Assembly (NCBI GenBank): GCA_946811695.1
Contig: OX328125.1
Span: forward strand, 110,535,467 to 110,599,466
Reading direction: 5' to 3'
Source: Gonocerus acuteangulatus
Lineage: Eukaryota; Arthropoda; Insecta; Hemiptera; Coreidae
Length of the DNA: 64,000 bases
The notes beneath the pieces are model-generated. The model did not search any database and was not told where the DNA came from. It worked only from the letters and a program-made list of their open reading frames with translations. The position numbers were made by a program, and so were the translations under genes. Position 1 is the stretch's first letter. Every line of letters starts with the position of its first letter. Positions 35,040-46,547 of the stretch are shown here, piece after piece.

Positions 35040-35160
35040 GTGTAAAGGAACGGATAACCTAGAGATAACCCGTTATCTATAGGTTACCAGTAACAGGAGT
35101 TTAACCAATAAAGGTTAAAATTCGCTGTCAATTATAAATGTACGTTAAACTTTAAAAATT
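35040..35160 (+). repeat. SINE-tail-like module inside Helitron II
   Basis: GAGATAACCCGTTATCTATA GGTTACCAG is a hairpin-forming version of the AACCTATAGATAACCCGTCC module found in SINEs here, and is followed by TCAATTATAAATGTACGTTA. The sister Helitron at 36018 also has the first part (36230-36265), so it is part of the Helitron body. Confidence 0.55.
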
Positions 35161-35605
35161 TATGTTTCCAAGATACTGATGGGTGAGGAGGCTGTGCAAG
35201 TGTTCGGGATATTATTACCTCGGATTGACCATCACCAGTTATAGCATAAACTCTATGAAGGACAAAATCACAAATTATTTCTAGTAATTCAAGGTCTGCC
35301 ATCATAGTTGAAATGAACCGCAAATAAAAATAATATTATGAAATAGATACAGTACGGTAACAGCTGTTCTGTTATCGTCAGAGCAACGCTTGCTGCCTAG
35401 GCGTGCATGCTCTCTGTAAAACCATTAAAAAATTCAAACCCCTCTAAAAATACTTAAAAATTTGAATATCAAAAAAAAACCTTTCTTAGCGAATGTGTTT
35501 ACCGCCTAACGGGAGTGTCCATGCAAAATTTCAAATTTTTCTGTCAAGTAGTTTGGGCTGTGCGATGATAGGTCAGTGAGTCACCCAATTAGTGGTATTT
35601 GACAA

Positions 35606-35609
<4 letters not shown>

Positions 35610-35651
<42 letters not shown>
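35610..35651. repeat. (TA)n microsatellite at Helitron II 5' end
   Basis: TA tract adjoining the CAAATACC start region of the Helitron-like element. Confidence 0.95.
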
Positions 35652-35653
<2 letters not shown>

Positions 35654-36017
35654 ATCGTGAATATTTATACTAAAAATTCTATACTATAAATTCTACCCCT
35701 AACTATAAATTCTACCCCTAGCAATGAATAAATAAAAAGTATACTTATTATTGCCAACATTTAAAAATAATTCTTGAAAAACAGAGCAATAAATAATTTG
35801 CTGATTGAATAATACTCATCAGCGTGATGAATATTTTCTTGTGTAAGAAGTTAAATAAAAAAAATCACGGAACTGTTTCTAAGGATATTTATTTTTATAA
35901 ATGTACCACGGAATTATAGAGATGCTCGTATACAATAACTATTACGACACTACGTACTTTTTATAGTTTACACGATTTAATATGCATACTACATATTCAT
36001 GATAGTTATATTTATTA
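35652..36017. other. AT-rich spacer between two Helitron II copies
   Basis: Short duplication of ACTATAAATTCTACCCCTA at about 35682-35720. No gene. Confidence 0.5.
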
Positions 36018-36833
36018 CTAGCTGAATACCCGTGCTTCGTCACGGCAGATAAGTAGTTATTTTATTGCATTAAATGATGTATCATCAAAATTAACACTCC
36101 TACTTAATTTTGTGCAGTTTATTATAGCACGGTTCCCGTCATACAATAAGTTAGTCATCAGTTTATAGGTAATCAAAGTATAATGTTTCTTGACATTGGG
36201 ATACTCCGCACCAGTATCAAAAAACAGATAACGTAGAGATAACCCGTTATCTATAGGTTACCAGCGTGGGCGTATATAAGGAGAACTAAGGAATGAGCAG
36301 CCCTACCCACCCCGAAATTTTGATTTGATGGTAAAAATTTGTCTTAAAAACCTTAAACATAAATTAAATAAGATCATTTCTTTTATAAGCACAATTTGTT
36401 TGATCCATTCCTTTTTCATTCCAAAGATCATTTCATTTTAGTTGTAATAGCGTTTTATTTGCCTAAAACTATTGCAAGTTGATAGTATTCCATACACCAG
36501 TAATTCAAGGACTGCCATCATAGTGGAAATTAACCTCAATTAAAAATAATACTATGAAATAGATAATGTAAGGTAACAGCTGTTCTCTTATCGTCCTAGC
36601 AACGCTTCCTGCCTAGGCTTGCCTGCTCTAACTAACTAAAACTTTAAACCCCTCTAAAAATACTTAAAAATTCGAATATCAAAAAATCCTTTCTTAGCGA
36701 GCGCCTACGTTATATAGGGAGTGTCCATGCAAAATTTCAAAATTTTCTGTCAAGCGGTTTGGGCTGGGCGTTGATAGATGAGTGAGTGAGTGAGTGAGTG
36801 GTATTTGACAAATATATAGTAGATATCATTTTA
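36018..36833 (-). mobile_element. Helitron-like element, family II, compact copy (minus)
   Basis: On minus the element starts TCTACTATATATTTGTCAAA after an A and ends CCGTGACGAAGCACGG then GTATTCAGCTAG before a T. CCGTG and CACGG form a 5-bp stem about 9 bases before CTAG. These are the structural hallmarks of non-autonomous Helitrons. It contains (TGAG)n near the 5' end. Length is 816 bp with no long frame. Confidence 0.78.
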
Positions 36834-37081
36834 AAAACATTAATTTTAACAATAAAAGATTGGCTGAGATTGCGTTCATTTGAAGAATTTAACACTTTGA
36901 CAGCCTGTAGCTCCGAAAGTGCCGGTATAAATTGTAACCCGTCTATAGGGGAATAGTTCCAATTTAACGACAAAATTGTTTAAAAGCCTGCGGACAATAC
37001 GATCCCTTCCTTTTTACACAGGCAAATACCTACCAAAGGGAAAAAATACCGACGCATTTAAAATAAGTACCGGTCAATCTA
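36834..37081. other. Spacer between Helitron II and Helitron I copies
   Basis: No feature recognised. Confidence 0.5.
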
Positions 37082-37507
37082 TCTATATATATAAAAATCA
37101 CTTGTCTGTCTGTTTGTTTGTTTGTTTCTTACACAAATCCACACCGTTTGACCGATTTTTACCAAACGTGGCAAACAGGTGGGTCTTGATCCGGGATGTC
37201 TCGTAGGCGAGGTCAAAAACGTCTACCAGCTGTCTGTCTGTATGTTTGTTCCATATACAAATCCACACCTTTCGATCAATTTTGACCAAACTTGGCACAC
37301 AGGTAGGTCTTGATACTGGGGGTGTCATAGGCTAGGTTAAAATCGCCTAGGACTAACAGTTCTGAGGCCACGGGTTCGAAACTGTGAACTAGAACAGTTA
37401 CAGAATTGTGTTATTAGATTTTAATATTACTTATTTTGTTTCTAATTTGTTTTCGGTTTTCTAGATGCAGAAAGTAGGCGTAGCATGACACGCCGGGTAA
37501 CAGCTAG
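37082..37507 (+). mobile_element. Helitron-like element, family I, short copy (plus)
   Basis: Preceded by A, it starts TCTATATATATAAAAATCAC, and ends GGCGTAGCATGACACGCC then GGGTAACAGCTAG before T. GGCGT/ACGCC is the 3' stem. The body has two diverged repeats of about 120 bp built on CCACACCGTTTGACCGATTT and a GTCTGTCTGT run. The 426-bp length implies it is non-autonomous. Confidence 0.8.
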
Positions 37508-37565
37508 TTATAAACATTAACTTAAATTCTCACCTCTCTTCCTTTACTAGTATCCCTAGGGATAA

Positions 37566-37612
37566 GAACGGAACCGCGCTAAGATGACACAGTTCCTGCG
37601 AGTCGGACTTTC
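37566..37612 (-). mobile_element. Family A, left-end fragment
   Basis: CCGCGCTAAGATGACACAGT TCCTGCGAGTCGGACTTT is the family A left terminus on minus; the adjoining CTAGTATCCCTAGGG also matches copies at 40333 and 40771. The rest is not recognisable. Confidence 0.7.
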
Positions 37613-37614
37613 TG

Positions 37615-38179
37615 TATTACACTATATTGTCTGTCTAAATAATTCGACTTGCTGATTCTCTTCCGGCGAGAGGAAATCTGCGTTTAAAAGTATTTTCTTG
37701 TAAAACCAATAATAAGACATTCACAACGTATTTCGCAGGTCGCCCAACATCAAGGCAAGTGTCTGTTTACGTATCATTTACAAATAATGAAAAAAAAAAA
37801 ATGAAATTAAGAAAATAACAATTCATGCGTAAATGTATTACAATCAATATATAAATGATTATTTTATATCTATCGCTAAAAATAATTAACGATAAACAAT
37901 TGATAAGAGCAGTAGATAAAGTGAGCACTATATTATATAAACACCGTGTAGAAATAGCAGCGGCATGGGAATTCAATATTTAGCCAACTTTGAGTGTCCT
38001 CAAGAAGAAATATCTTGCAGGATTTCATGCATGGTAACTTCCTATGCAAAAGTTGCATTTATAAAACCTGTTTTTAACACATAGCTGACATAAATTTATT
38101 GAAATGAGAGTATACCTGTTGTATACTACAACAGAACTCCTTCATAATTTCCTATAAGGTCATGAAATGAGAAAAATGC
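37615..38179. other. AT-rich region, no recognised gene
   Basis: Small frames only. Confidence 0.4.
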
Positions 38180-38235
38180 CTTCTGCAGGTGGGACTCGAA
38201 CCCTTATCTCACGCATGAGAATCCAAGCAGTTCAT
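38180..38235 (-). mobile_element. tRNA-SINE head fragment, type S2-related
   Basis: On minus, CTTGGATTCTCATGCGTGAG then GGGTTCGAGTCCCACCTGCA resembles the anticodon arm and B box of the SINE at 26284. Both ends are cut. Confidence 0.6.
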
Positions 38236-38368
38236 TACATATATAAAAGAGCAAAATTATTCATTTTTATGTTGGTTATTTTATGTAAATTCTTTACAAA
38301 TTTAGCATATATTACCCATCTTTCTGAGAAATGCGCTCGCTGTTATGCTGTTCCTTCCCGACGGAACA

Positions 38369-39644
<1,276 letters not shown>

Positions 39645-39751
39645 AATTTCAATAAGATGAAGATAGTTAACCGTTGAGGTGATGCAAAGTCACGGGATGG
39701 TTGGGATTCGGCTAGGAGGAAAAAAGTCAGATCTTCAAGCAAAAATCTATA

Positions 39752-39795
39752 TTGGACGTTTCAGCAGCACTTCTGCAGCCTTCTTCAGCACTAAA
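39752..39795 (-). ncRNA. Hammerhead-ribozyme-like motif, left arm
   Basis: On minus: CTGAAGA (39783-39789), a potential stem GCAG/CTGC, then GAAAC and GTCC. The first stem is weaker than in the right arm. Stems I and III need folding. Confidence 0.45.
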
Positions 39796-39929
39796 AACTG
39801 TCTATGGAAGGGAGAATGACCATGATTTACTTTTAGATAACCATGGTCTTTAGATAAATGTTGAACTTAAACTTTACTATGGTTAACTAAAGGTTATCTT
39901 GGTCTTACTCCCTTCCCTGGGTTTCTTTA

Positions 39930-39972
39930 CTACTGAAGAGGCTGCCAAAGTGCAGCTGAAACGTTCAATATA
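39930..39972 (+). ncRNA. Hammerhead-ribozyme-like motif, right arm
   Basis: CTGAAGA at 39933-39939, stem II GCTGC/GCAGC around loop CAAAGT with a G-U closing pair, then GAAAC at 39958-39962 followed by GTTC. The two conserved boxes and the stem between them fit a hammerhead core; the cleavage-site stem could not be proven by eye. Confidence 0.5.
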
Positions 39973-40045
39973 GATTGTTGCTTGATGATCTGACTTTTTG
40001 TTTTATTTTCAGCCGAATCCCAACTATCCTTTAACTTCGCATTTT

Positions 40046-40332
40046 AAATTTAAAATCACAAATATCATAAATATTGAAAAGTATTTAACACCGCCCAATT
40101 CTCCTTAAGTTCCCCCACTAAGTTGTGTTTATATTTGAGAGAAACTGTGATTTCCTCTAAATTCTAACCTGCCCCTAAATGGATGGACTCGCAGCCTAAT
40201 ATCTCGACAGGAGATGGAGAGATAACCTCATCAAGGCTACGGCTATCATCTTCATCATCGAGCTACGAATCCATCTTACTTCATCATCAAATCTTCTGAT
40301 CTAGAAACATGATATTATCATCTCTTGAAAAG
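40046..40332. other. Region without recognised gene
   Basis: No feature recognised. Confidence 0.4.
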
Positions 40333-40665
40333 TCCGATTCGCAGAAACTGCGTCATTTTATCGCGGTCCCTCCGTTCATATCTCTAGTGCTATTAGTAAA
40401 GGAATGGTAGCAGCTATTGGTGGGACTTGATATTTCGTAAAAACTATAAAATCTCGAAGAGAAACTAGATTTAAGGCGCCACAAGAGCAAATTGACAGTA
40501 TCATAAGCGACTCCCCCCCAATTTCTCAACGTTCGCTCATGGAAACACCATAAGACTGTTTCAAATTTTCTTACCTTGTTTTAATAAAATACTCATTTTA
40601 CTATTAAATTCAATTAAAATAAGCAACAACCAATTAAAACGTCAGGTAAACAGATAAAAAAAAAG
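40333..40665 (+). mobile_element. Family A, left part only
   Basis: AAGTCCGATTCGCAGAAACT GCGTC is the left terminus; the following sequence resembles the first 300 bases of copy 6. It is cut off by a family C fragment at 40667. Confidence 0.65.
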
Positions 40666-40666
40666 T

Positions 40667-40770
40667 TCGTCACGCAGGGGCTGCATAACTAAGCACTTCC
40701 TCAGAATTGGATAGTGTTGAGTGCATTCCTGAATAATTTGCTTAAAATAACCTAAATAGATAAGTACAAT
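40667..40770 (-). mobile_element. Family C, terminal fragment
   Basis: GTCACGCAGGGGCTGCATAA CTAAGCAC and the following 80 bases are the C right end on minus. It directly abuts a family A copy. Confidence 0.75.
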
Positions 40771-42024
40771 AAAAAAGTCCGTCTCGCAGGAACTGCGTCA
40801 TCTTAGCGCGGTTCAGTTTTTATCCCTAGTGTCATTTGGGAAGATTGAAATAGAACCCGTTATTATTTTGGTTCAACCTTTCCCCCGTAAACAAAGGGCC
40901 CGTTACCAAGGGGCAGCGTACCCTTATTTATACCTGGAATGGCACCCACCACTGGTTGGCCAACCCAACTAATACAAACAGTTATTTCAAAATATTTCTA
41001 ATTTTCTTGATTTCTTCTACAGTAATACTAATTCTATAAATAAATGCAATTAAAAACAACAACAACCCATTAAAATGTGAGCTAAACAACTACGAAAACC
41101 CGGTCAAAAGAACAAAACAAACACATTTGAAGTTTTAAACACTTATTTCTCCGATTGACAATGCCTAATCAAAAATTTCTTTAGAATCTTTTTTGTAGAG
41201 AATTTAGTAAGCTTTCGAATGGTAAACTTCCGCTTCCAAGATTCTCAACCGTTTTAGAGATATTAAGGAAAATTTACAAAGTTACCAAAACTTTTCATGT
41301 CTGTTAATAAAATATTTTATTCTAACCCTTCCTTAACACCAAACGTAACCAAAATTTCAACATATTAGTTTTGATAAACAAAAGTTGAACATGCATAAAA
41401 TGTTTCAACTGAATCCCATGATTCTAAGTACCCAAACCAAAAACGGTATTCAACAACTATTTTTCCAATTTTCTCGAAAACGGTTAAGGCTATCGCCTTG
41501 AAAATGGTTTCATTCGTTTTCCTTGGCCAAGAAGCATATAAAACGAGTACTTTCAAGCATATGAACTCAAAAACGTAAGCGTTACGGTTTTCTGCCCTTA
41601 AACTACCAATAGATTAGACTTTTCTAAAGAAAAGTCACCACCCCATGGTGGGAATCGAACCCACGACCATTGGCACAGAGTGCTAAGTTCTCACGCCTTA
41701 TCGCACACGGCCATCGGGCCTCCATTTTCGATTGGGTGGATGTGAAACTTTTGGAACAGATGATGGTTGCAAGCCTCATTAACGATGCCGAAGTAGATGC
41801 CCTCGAGTGTTTTATTGAATTTTTTGTCATAAGGACTGTATTAATATATTATTAAGTTCATTGTATCTCCTAATATATAATATTTATACATATTTGAACC
41901 CCCGTTATATTTGTGATCTTTGGATCCTGAAACATAAAATTTTCTTGTAGGCGCTTTCGGATTGCTTTACGAGTTCAACCTTATAAGCGGGTTTCCTCTC
42001 TATGGAGGGAGGGAGGAACTTTTA
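40771..42024 (+). mobile_element. Family A dispersed element, copy 6, with nested SINE
   Basis: Left terminus GTCCGTCTCGCAGGAACTGC GTCATC at 40776; hairpin end GAGGGAGGGAGGAAC at 42005. The interior matches copy 7 closely (for example ATTCTAACCCTTCCTTAAC and GAAAATGGTTTCATTCGTTT TCC). An S3 SINE interrupts it near 41590. Confidence 0.8.
41590..41730 (-). mobile_element. tRNA-Leu-like SINE, type S3, truncated (minus)
   Basis: On minus: GATGGCCGTGTGCGATAAGG (A-box region), GAACTTAGCAC, then GGTCGTGGGTTCGATTCCCA CC (B box) and GGTGGTGACTTTTCTTTAG, collinear with the SINE at 25428 but without its AACCTATAG tail. It was inserted into family A. Confidence 0.8.
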
Positions 42025-42089
42025 AAAATGTGAATAAATCATTAAATTTGGTAGAACATTTTGTTCATCCAGTCCCAGGCAATACTTTC

Positions 42090-42095
<6 letters not shown>

Positions 42096-42157
<62 letters not shown>
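42096..42157. repeat. (TA)n microsatellite
   Basis: TA tract between family A copy 6 and Penelope-like sequence. Confidence 0.95.
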
Positions 42158-42162
<5 letters not shown>

Positions 42163-42261
42163 TATTATTCTTGTGGATGACCCAAAATATTTCTTAATGC
42201 GTTTCGTTCTTTTAGGCTTAGGGTCGGGAAAAAGTAGTACTTCCTTGTGTCACACCACTTT

Positions 42262-42325
42262 ATTTTTTCTGCCCTACATGTTTCGTGCTTAAATCATTCG
42301 CACCTCACCAGGGGCACTTCTGGAA
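42262..42325 (-). ncRNA. Hammerhead-ribozyme-like motif near Penelope-like fragment
   Basis: On minus: GTGCCC (stem I side), box CTGGTGA (consensus CTGANGA, one change), stem GTGC/GCAC with loop GAATGATTTAA, box GAAA, then CAT-GTA and GGGC. GGGC can pair with GCCC, closing stem I, and GTA would be the cleavage triplet. All parts come in the order required for a hammerhead with a very short stem III, as known from Penelope-like elements. Confidence 0.55.
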
Positions 42326-42544
42326 CCAAATCCATTTTTGTACCTCCCAATATTAAACATATTTAAAATATACAAAATTTTTTTAAAAGTCCAGATTTTA
42401 AAATAACTTTAACAAACATTTTTTAAAAGTCCTACCTTGCTAAGAAGTCCTCTCGTCTCCTCATGTATCTTCTAGGGAGGCAGGGGTAATACTAGTCATG
42501 TCCTAAGCCTACCAATATGGCCGCGTCTTTATCTATATGTGGTA

Positions 42545-42729
42545 TTTGTAAAGTCCGTCCGTTACACTGTTTTGATTTCAAAGAAGTTAAAATACTTAAC
42601 AAAGAAAGAAACACGCTGAAAAGAAAAATTAAAGAAAATATTTATATTCTAAAAAATTCAAAAACAGCTGTTAATAAAAGGACCGATCTTAGAAACGTAC
42701 ATCAAATTTTCCATTCTGTAATAGATTAA
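42545..42729 (+). pseudogene. Penelope-like element, GIY-YIG domain C-terminal remnant
   Basis: Translation HCFDFKEVKILNKERNTLKR KIKENIYILKNSKTAVNKRT D matches the end of Penelope GIY-YIG endonucleases (H.FDF...KIL..E.....R...E...I......NK..D). The reverse transcriptase and the GIY-YIG core upstream are missing; a frame opens at 42517 only by chance. It ends at a TAA near 42727 and a Tigger-like element begins 35 bases later. Confidence 0.68.
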
Positions 42730-42762
42730 GACCAAATTATTGTAACGGACGGACTTTATATA

Positions 42763-43677
42763 CAGTGGAACATGGATAATTCGAGCTTCGATAAGTCGAA
42801 ATCGTCTTTAATTCGAATATTTCTCTCGGTCCCTAGAATTTAGGGCATAAACAATGTAAAAAAATCTTGGTTAATGCGAATAAAATTTTGGATAATTCGA
42901 AGTTTTTACGAGTCTGTACCTCCAATGGGAAGTGGACAGAGAGGCGGTCGATCTTAAATCTTGTGAAAATAAGTCTCCCCTTGGGTAAGAAGGATAATAA
43001 GATACGGATGTAGGGGTTCCTGGACAAGAAGCGCGGCGGTCTCATAGTCTAGTTCTTAGACTCTAGGAGTTCTGCAAAGTGGTGGGTCGCGCTTCCTCCC
43101 TTCCAGGGGTTGTTATAGTTCCATCCTGTCGTTTTATCCTAGAATTCCCTTCCGCCATCCTTCCGATCTTCATAATGTATTAAGATATAAGTGAATCAGT
43201 GCCTAGGTCTGCTGTATTGTTTGTACCTTGAATTTCTGGTGTACAGTGCAGTTCAGTGAGTTGTTGATTTAAGATGTCGAAGCCTAAAAGGTGTAAAACT
43301 TTAACATTATCAGAGAACATTGCGATTAAAGAAGTCGAAAAAGGAATAACGAAAAAATCTGAAATTGCCAAGGAGTTCGGAATTCCTCCTAACACTTTAT
43401 GAAGAAATTCTTCTCCATGAAAATGACTTTTTTTTCACAATAATAGACTTTTATTTTTAATTTTTTGATCAATTATTTATTACTTATGTACGTAATCATC
43501 AATTTGTGATATGTTTGTTTTTCTTTGAATAAAATGCATTTTTTTTTCAAATTAAAACATGTGAAAATATGAAGTTCGATTTTTAACCCTTAATTTTCAA
43601 ACTTTTTTAATTCGAATTTTGGATAATTCGAACTTTTTTATCGGTCCCTAGGGGTTCGAATTATCCAAGTTCTACTG
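42763..43677 (+). mobile_element. Tigger/pogo-like transposon, 915-bp deletion derivative with TA TSD
   Basis: The left TIR CAGTGGAACATGGATAATTC and the right TIR CAGTAGAACTTGGATAATTC (read on minus) are flanked by TA at 42761 and 43678. Subterminal copies of GGATAATTCGAA and TCGGTCCCTAG occur inside both ends, likely transposase-binding repeats. Only the first domain of the transposase remains. Confidence 0.85.
43274..43402 (+). pseudogene. Tigger/pogo transposase N-terminal HTH, truncated
   Basis: Translates MSKPKRCKTLTLSENIAIKE VEKGITKKSEIAKEFGIPPN TL and then stops. This is the first helix-turn-helix of CENP-B/pogo-type transposases (K...L....K..I...E.G..K..IA..FGIP..TL), which binds the TIRs. 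The second HTH and the DDE domain are absent. Confidence 0.8.
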
Positions 43678-43696
43678 TATATATATATATATATAT

Positions 43697-44040
43697 AGGT
43701 AGTTGGTAACAGCTTATTCAGTCTTCAATAGTTTTGTATTTTAATTACATTTTTGTAGTGGAAACGTTTCGGCTATAAGCCATTTTCAATCCTTCCTTTG
43801 ATTTATTATCTGTATGATTTTGCATTATTTTTTTATATATACATTATAATCTTCAGGTTATTTGCTTGTAAATTTGATATTATTTAATTTGAGGAGGAAA
43901 TTTCATTGTTTTAAATTGTATGGTTCGTGTCTCTATTATTACATATTATTTCATATATTTGAGTCTGCTTCTGTAACGGAGGACTAGATGTGCAAGACTA
44001 CAAAATAATTAGAGACTGAATAAGCTGTTACCAACTACCT
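43697..44040. mobile_element. 344-bp inverted-repeat element with degenerate hammerhead-like motif
   Basis: AGGTAGTTGGTAACAGCTTA TTCAGTCT at 43697 is matched inverted at 44013-44040. The left arm adjoins (TA)n. On minus, near 43760-43790, GGCTTATAGCC followed by GAAACGTTTCC resembles stem II plus the GAAA box; the first box reads TTGAAAA, so it is degenerate. Confidence 0.6.
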
Positions 44041-44164
44041 AGAGCATCTTAGTTTTCAACTTAGGATCTACACACACACACACTCATATATATATATATA
44101 TACTCAAATGACATCGGTAAGTACATTAAATTCAATCCATTTTTCAGAAATTATTAATTTATAC

Positions 44165-44287
44165 TTTTAGCACTTTCCTCCGAAGGAAAGTAGCTATTGA
44201 GGTTGGACTCATGACGGAATTTTTGAAAAATTTCTTCAAATCTTTATCGATCCTACCTAGTAGACACCGAAAATGACCCCCGTTAAA

Positions 44288-44342
<55 letters not shown>

Positions 44343-45412
44343 TATATATATGTGTGTCTGTTAACACGATAGCGGCCAGAGTTTTTGTTTTTTCGTCACG
44401 AAACTTGGTATATAGCATTCAATTAGCAAACGATTGAACGAGTTCGTTAACCACCAAAGTCGGCCCACCGGAAGGGGGGGTTTACCCCGAACCCAAAACA
44501 CTAATTTGACTATGTCAGCCGTAATATTTGTTATATTTCAACGAAACTTGGTATTCGTAGTGGTAATATAGAGAGAAAAGTGAGATATAAAAATGAACTA
44601 AATCGGTTCTTTAGAAGGGGGGGTTTACTCCGGACTCACAATACCAATTCGCCACTACCAGCCGTGATTTTTGGTATATTTCAACGGAACTCGGTATTCG
44701 TAGTGGTAATCCACAGGTAAATAACTGTTGTAAAATAAACTAAATCGGTTCATTAGGAGGGGGGGGGGTTTACTCCGGACCCACAATACCAATTCGCCGC
44801 TACCAGCAGTGATTTTTGGTATATTTCGACGAAACTCGGCATTCGTAGTGGTAATCTACAGGTAAATATGTGTTGTAAAAATAAACTAAATCGGTTCATT
44901 AGAAGGGGGGGTTTACTCCTGACCCAAATTCTTAATATACTCATACCGGTCGTAATTTCTGCTGTATTGTAACGAAACGCGGTATACGTCGTGGGTAACT
45001 CATGAGAAAGAAGTGTTGTAGAAATGAGCTGAATCGGTCAATCGGAAAGCGGGGGTTTAATTTGTAATATATTTCAATAGAAAAGCCCGTCAGACGTAGG
45101 TTCACAAAGCCGCCGCAAGGAGCGCTTTCTACCACTAAAGTGACTGTATCCTGTTCCTGCGTTAGATCAAAATACGATAATATGAGGTTTTTTGTATTTA
45201 TTACGAAGTGTAATAGGTACCATGTGTAAACATAACTCTGGAAGCAAATTATTAATTGATCAGTTACTCATTACAAATTTAAAAGAGAACTATTCATGTT
45301 TTTATTTTATTTATGTAGGATATTTTAAGCAAATTGTTCTGGAAAGCAATCTACACTACCCAAATTCTGAGGAAAGTGCTTAGTTATGCAGCTCATGCGT
45401 GACGGACTTTTA
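44165..45412 (+). mobile_element. Family C dispersed element, copy 4, full length (plus)
   Basis: Same termini and internal order as copy 2: TTTTAGCACTTTCCTCCGAA at the start, (TA)n at 44290-44352, five G-run repeats (near 44462, 44600, 44743, 44890 and 45032), then GAGGAAAGTGCTTAGTTATG and GTGACGGACTTTT. It is very close to copy 2 along its whole length, implying fairly recent activity. Confidence 0.83.
44290..44352. repeat. (TA)n microsatellite inside family C copy 4
   Basis: Shorter counterpart of the tract at 38494. Confidence 0.95.
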
Positions 45413-46310
45413 ATATTATATTTTTATGGCCTACCAATCTTATGATTGTTTATCTTTCATTTTATTTGTTATTTTCTTTCTTTCTTTTTGCAGTTATTAA
45501 TTGATTAAATCAGCTTTTACATTATATTTACGGATTGTTTTTATTATGAATTTGTAATTGCTCCTGGTTTATTCCAGAATTAGGATGTGAGAAGTGCCGA
45601 TTGAATAAATTGGTTGCCACATATTTTTAATTTGCACTCAAACATTAGACTGAGTATTTAATTTTTATATGTTTTTAGATTTTTTTTTTTTTTTTTTACA
45701 TATAAATTATTTTTATGTAAGTATGTGTAGTCTTTTGTGTTTCTTTCTCTTAAAACTTATTGTCTTTGACGTGATCATGGTACTTTTGATCTGAAACCTC
45801 TCAACTTATGTCTCATCCAAAGATGAGGACTGAAAAACGAAATTTGCCAATATCGTTTGAAGGATTAACATGAGGAAGAGAACCGTGATGATATTGTTGC
45901 TCAACCGACGCCAGACTAATTACGACGGAGGAAACCGCAGAAGTTGAAAACTTATTTCATGTAAGAATCATGAAAATAGTAGAGATTATCTACAAAGCCG
46001 GGAAAAAACCGGATCTCATTTACATTTGTTTCAGGATGGAAGTATAGAAAATAATTTTATGTTTATCTTTGCTAAGGAAAAGGTTTTAAAAACTAGTAAA
46101 TTGACGAGATAATGGGATTCTACTGCCAGATTAAATAACCTTGTAATTATTTCCTTGCAAGGTGCACGTGGAGATGCAACGAAAACCGCCGGCATTTTGC
46201 ATGTATTTTATAATATTGTACAAGCATAGTTATTTGCTAAGGTATCTCAATAGTAGAGGAATAGAGCTGAACATTTGATATGAAAACTGCAACGAGTGAA
46301 GACAAAAACG
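45413..46310. other. AT-rich region, no recognised gene
   Basis: No frame above threshold. No repeat ends seen. Confidence 0.4.
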
Positions 46311-46321
46311 GGTGAAAAGAA

Positions 46322-46440
46322 TTATGAAAGCTGGAGTACCGCAGGGGACCATACTCAGACCATTGTTCTACATATCGTACTGCAGTGATATTCCAGAACC
46401 AGACAACTGCAACCTACGCAGACGGCACACAATGGGGCCA
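46322..46440 (+). pseudogene. LINE reverse transcriptase fragment
   Basis: KAGVPQGTILRPLFYISYCS DIPEP is RT motif 4 with its following helix; a +1 shift later gives TYADGTQW, a damaged form of the catalytic YADD region (second D to G). The remainder is not recognised. Confidence 0.68.
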
Positions 46441-46498
46441 AACGACGTTTCGTGTTTCAATAAAGGATATAGCATCTAAAATTTAACCGATTTTAATG

Positions 46499-46500
<2 letters not shown>

Positions 46501-46540
<40 letters not shown>
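46501..46540. repeat. Poly-T tract (about 40 bp)
   Basis: Homopolymer directly before the inverted-repeat element at 46541. Confidence 0.95.

Positions 46541-46547
<7 letters not shown>

Larger units (their letters stand above)
33129..35609 (-). mobile_element. Helitron-like element, family II, minus, carrying an inserted transposon
   Basis: On minus the 3' end reads GCCGTGACGAAGCAAGGG and TATTGTCAGCTAG, then T. The CCGTG/CACGG stem seen in the sister copy at 36018 has one change here. The 5' region holds CACTGACC and the TACTTGTCAAATACC start next to (TA)n. Sister copy 36018-36833 is collinear except for the segment 33190-34901, so that segment is an insertion. No helicase is encoded. Confidence 0.7.
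39680..40045. mobile_element. Inverted-repeat element with two hammerhead-like motifs
   Basis: Arms of about 110 bp face each other (left 39680-39795, right 39930-40045); shared words include GTTGGGATTCGGCT, AAAAAGTCAGATC, TCAAGCAA and TCTATATTG. Each arm ends inward in a CTGAAGA...GAAACGT motif. The centre is about 130 bp of sequence with AACCATGGTC words. The layout resembles Penelope-type terminal repeats or a small retrozyme-like element; no protein is encoded. Confidence 0.6.
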
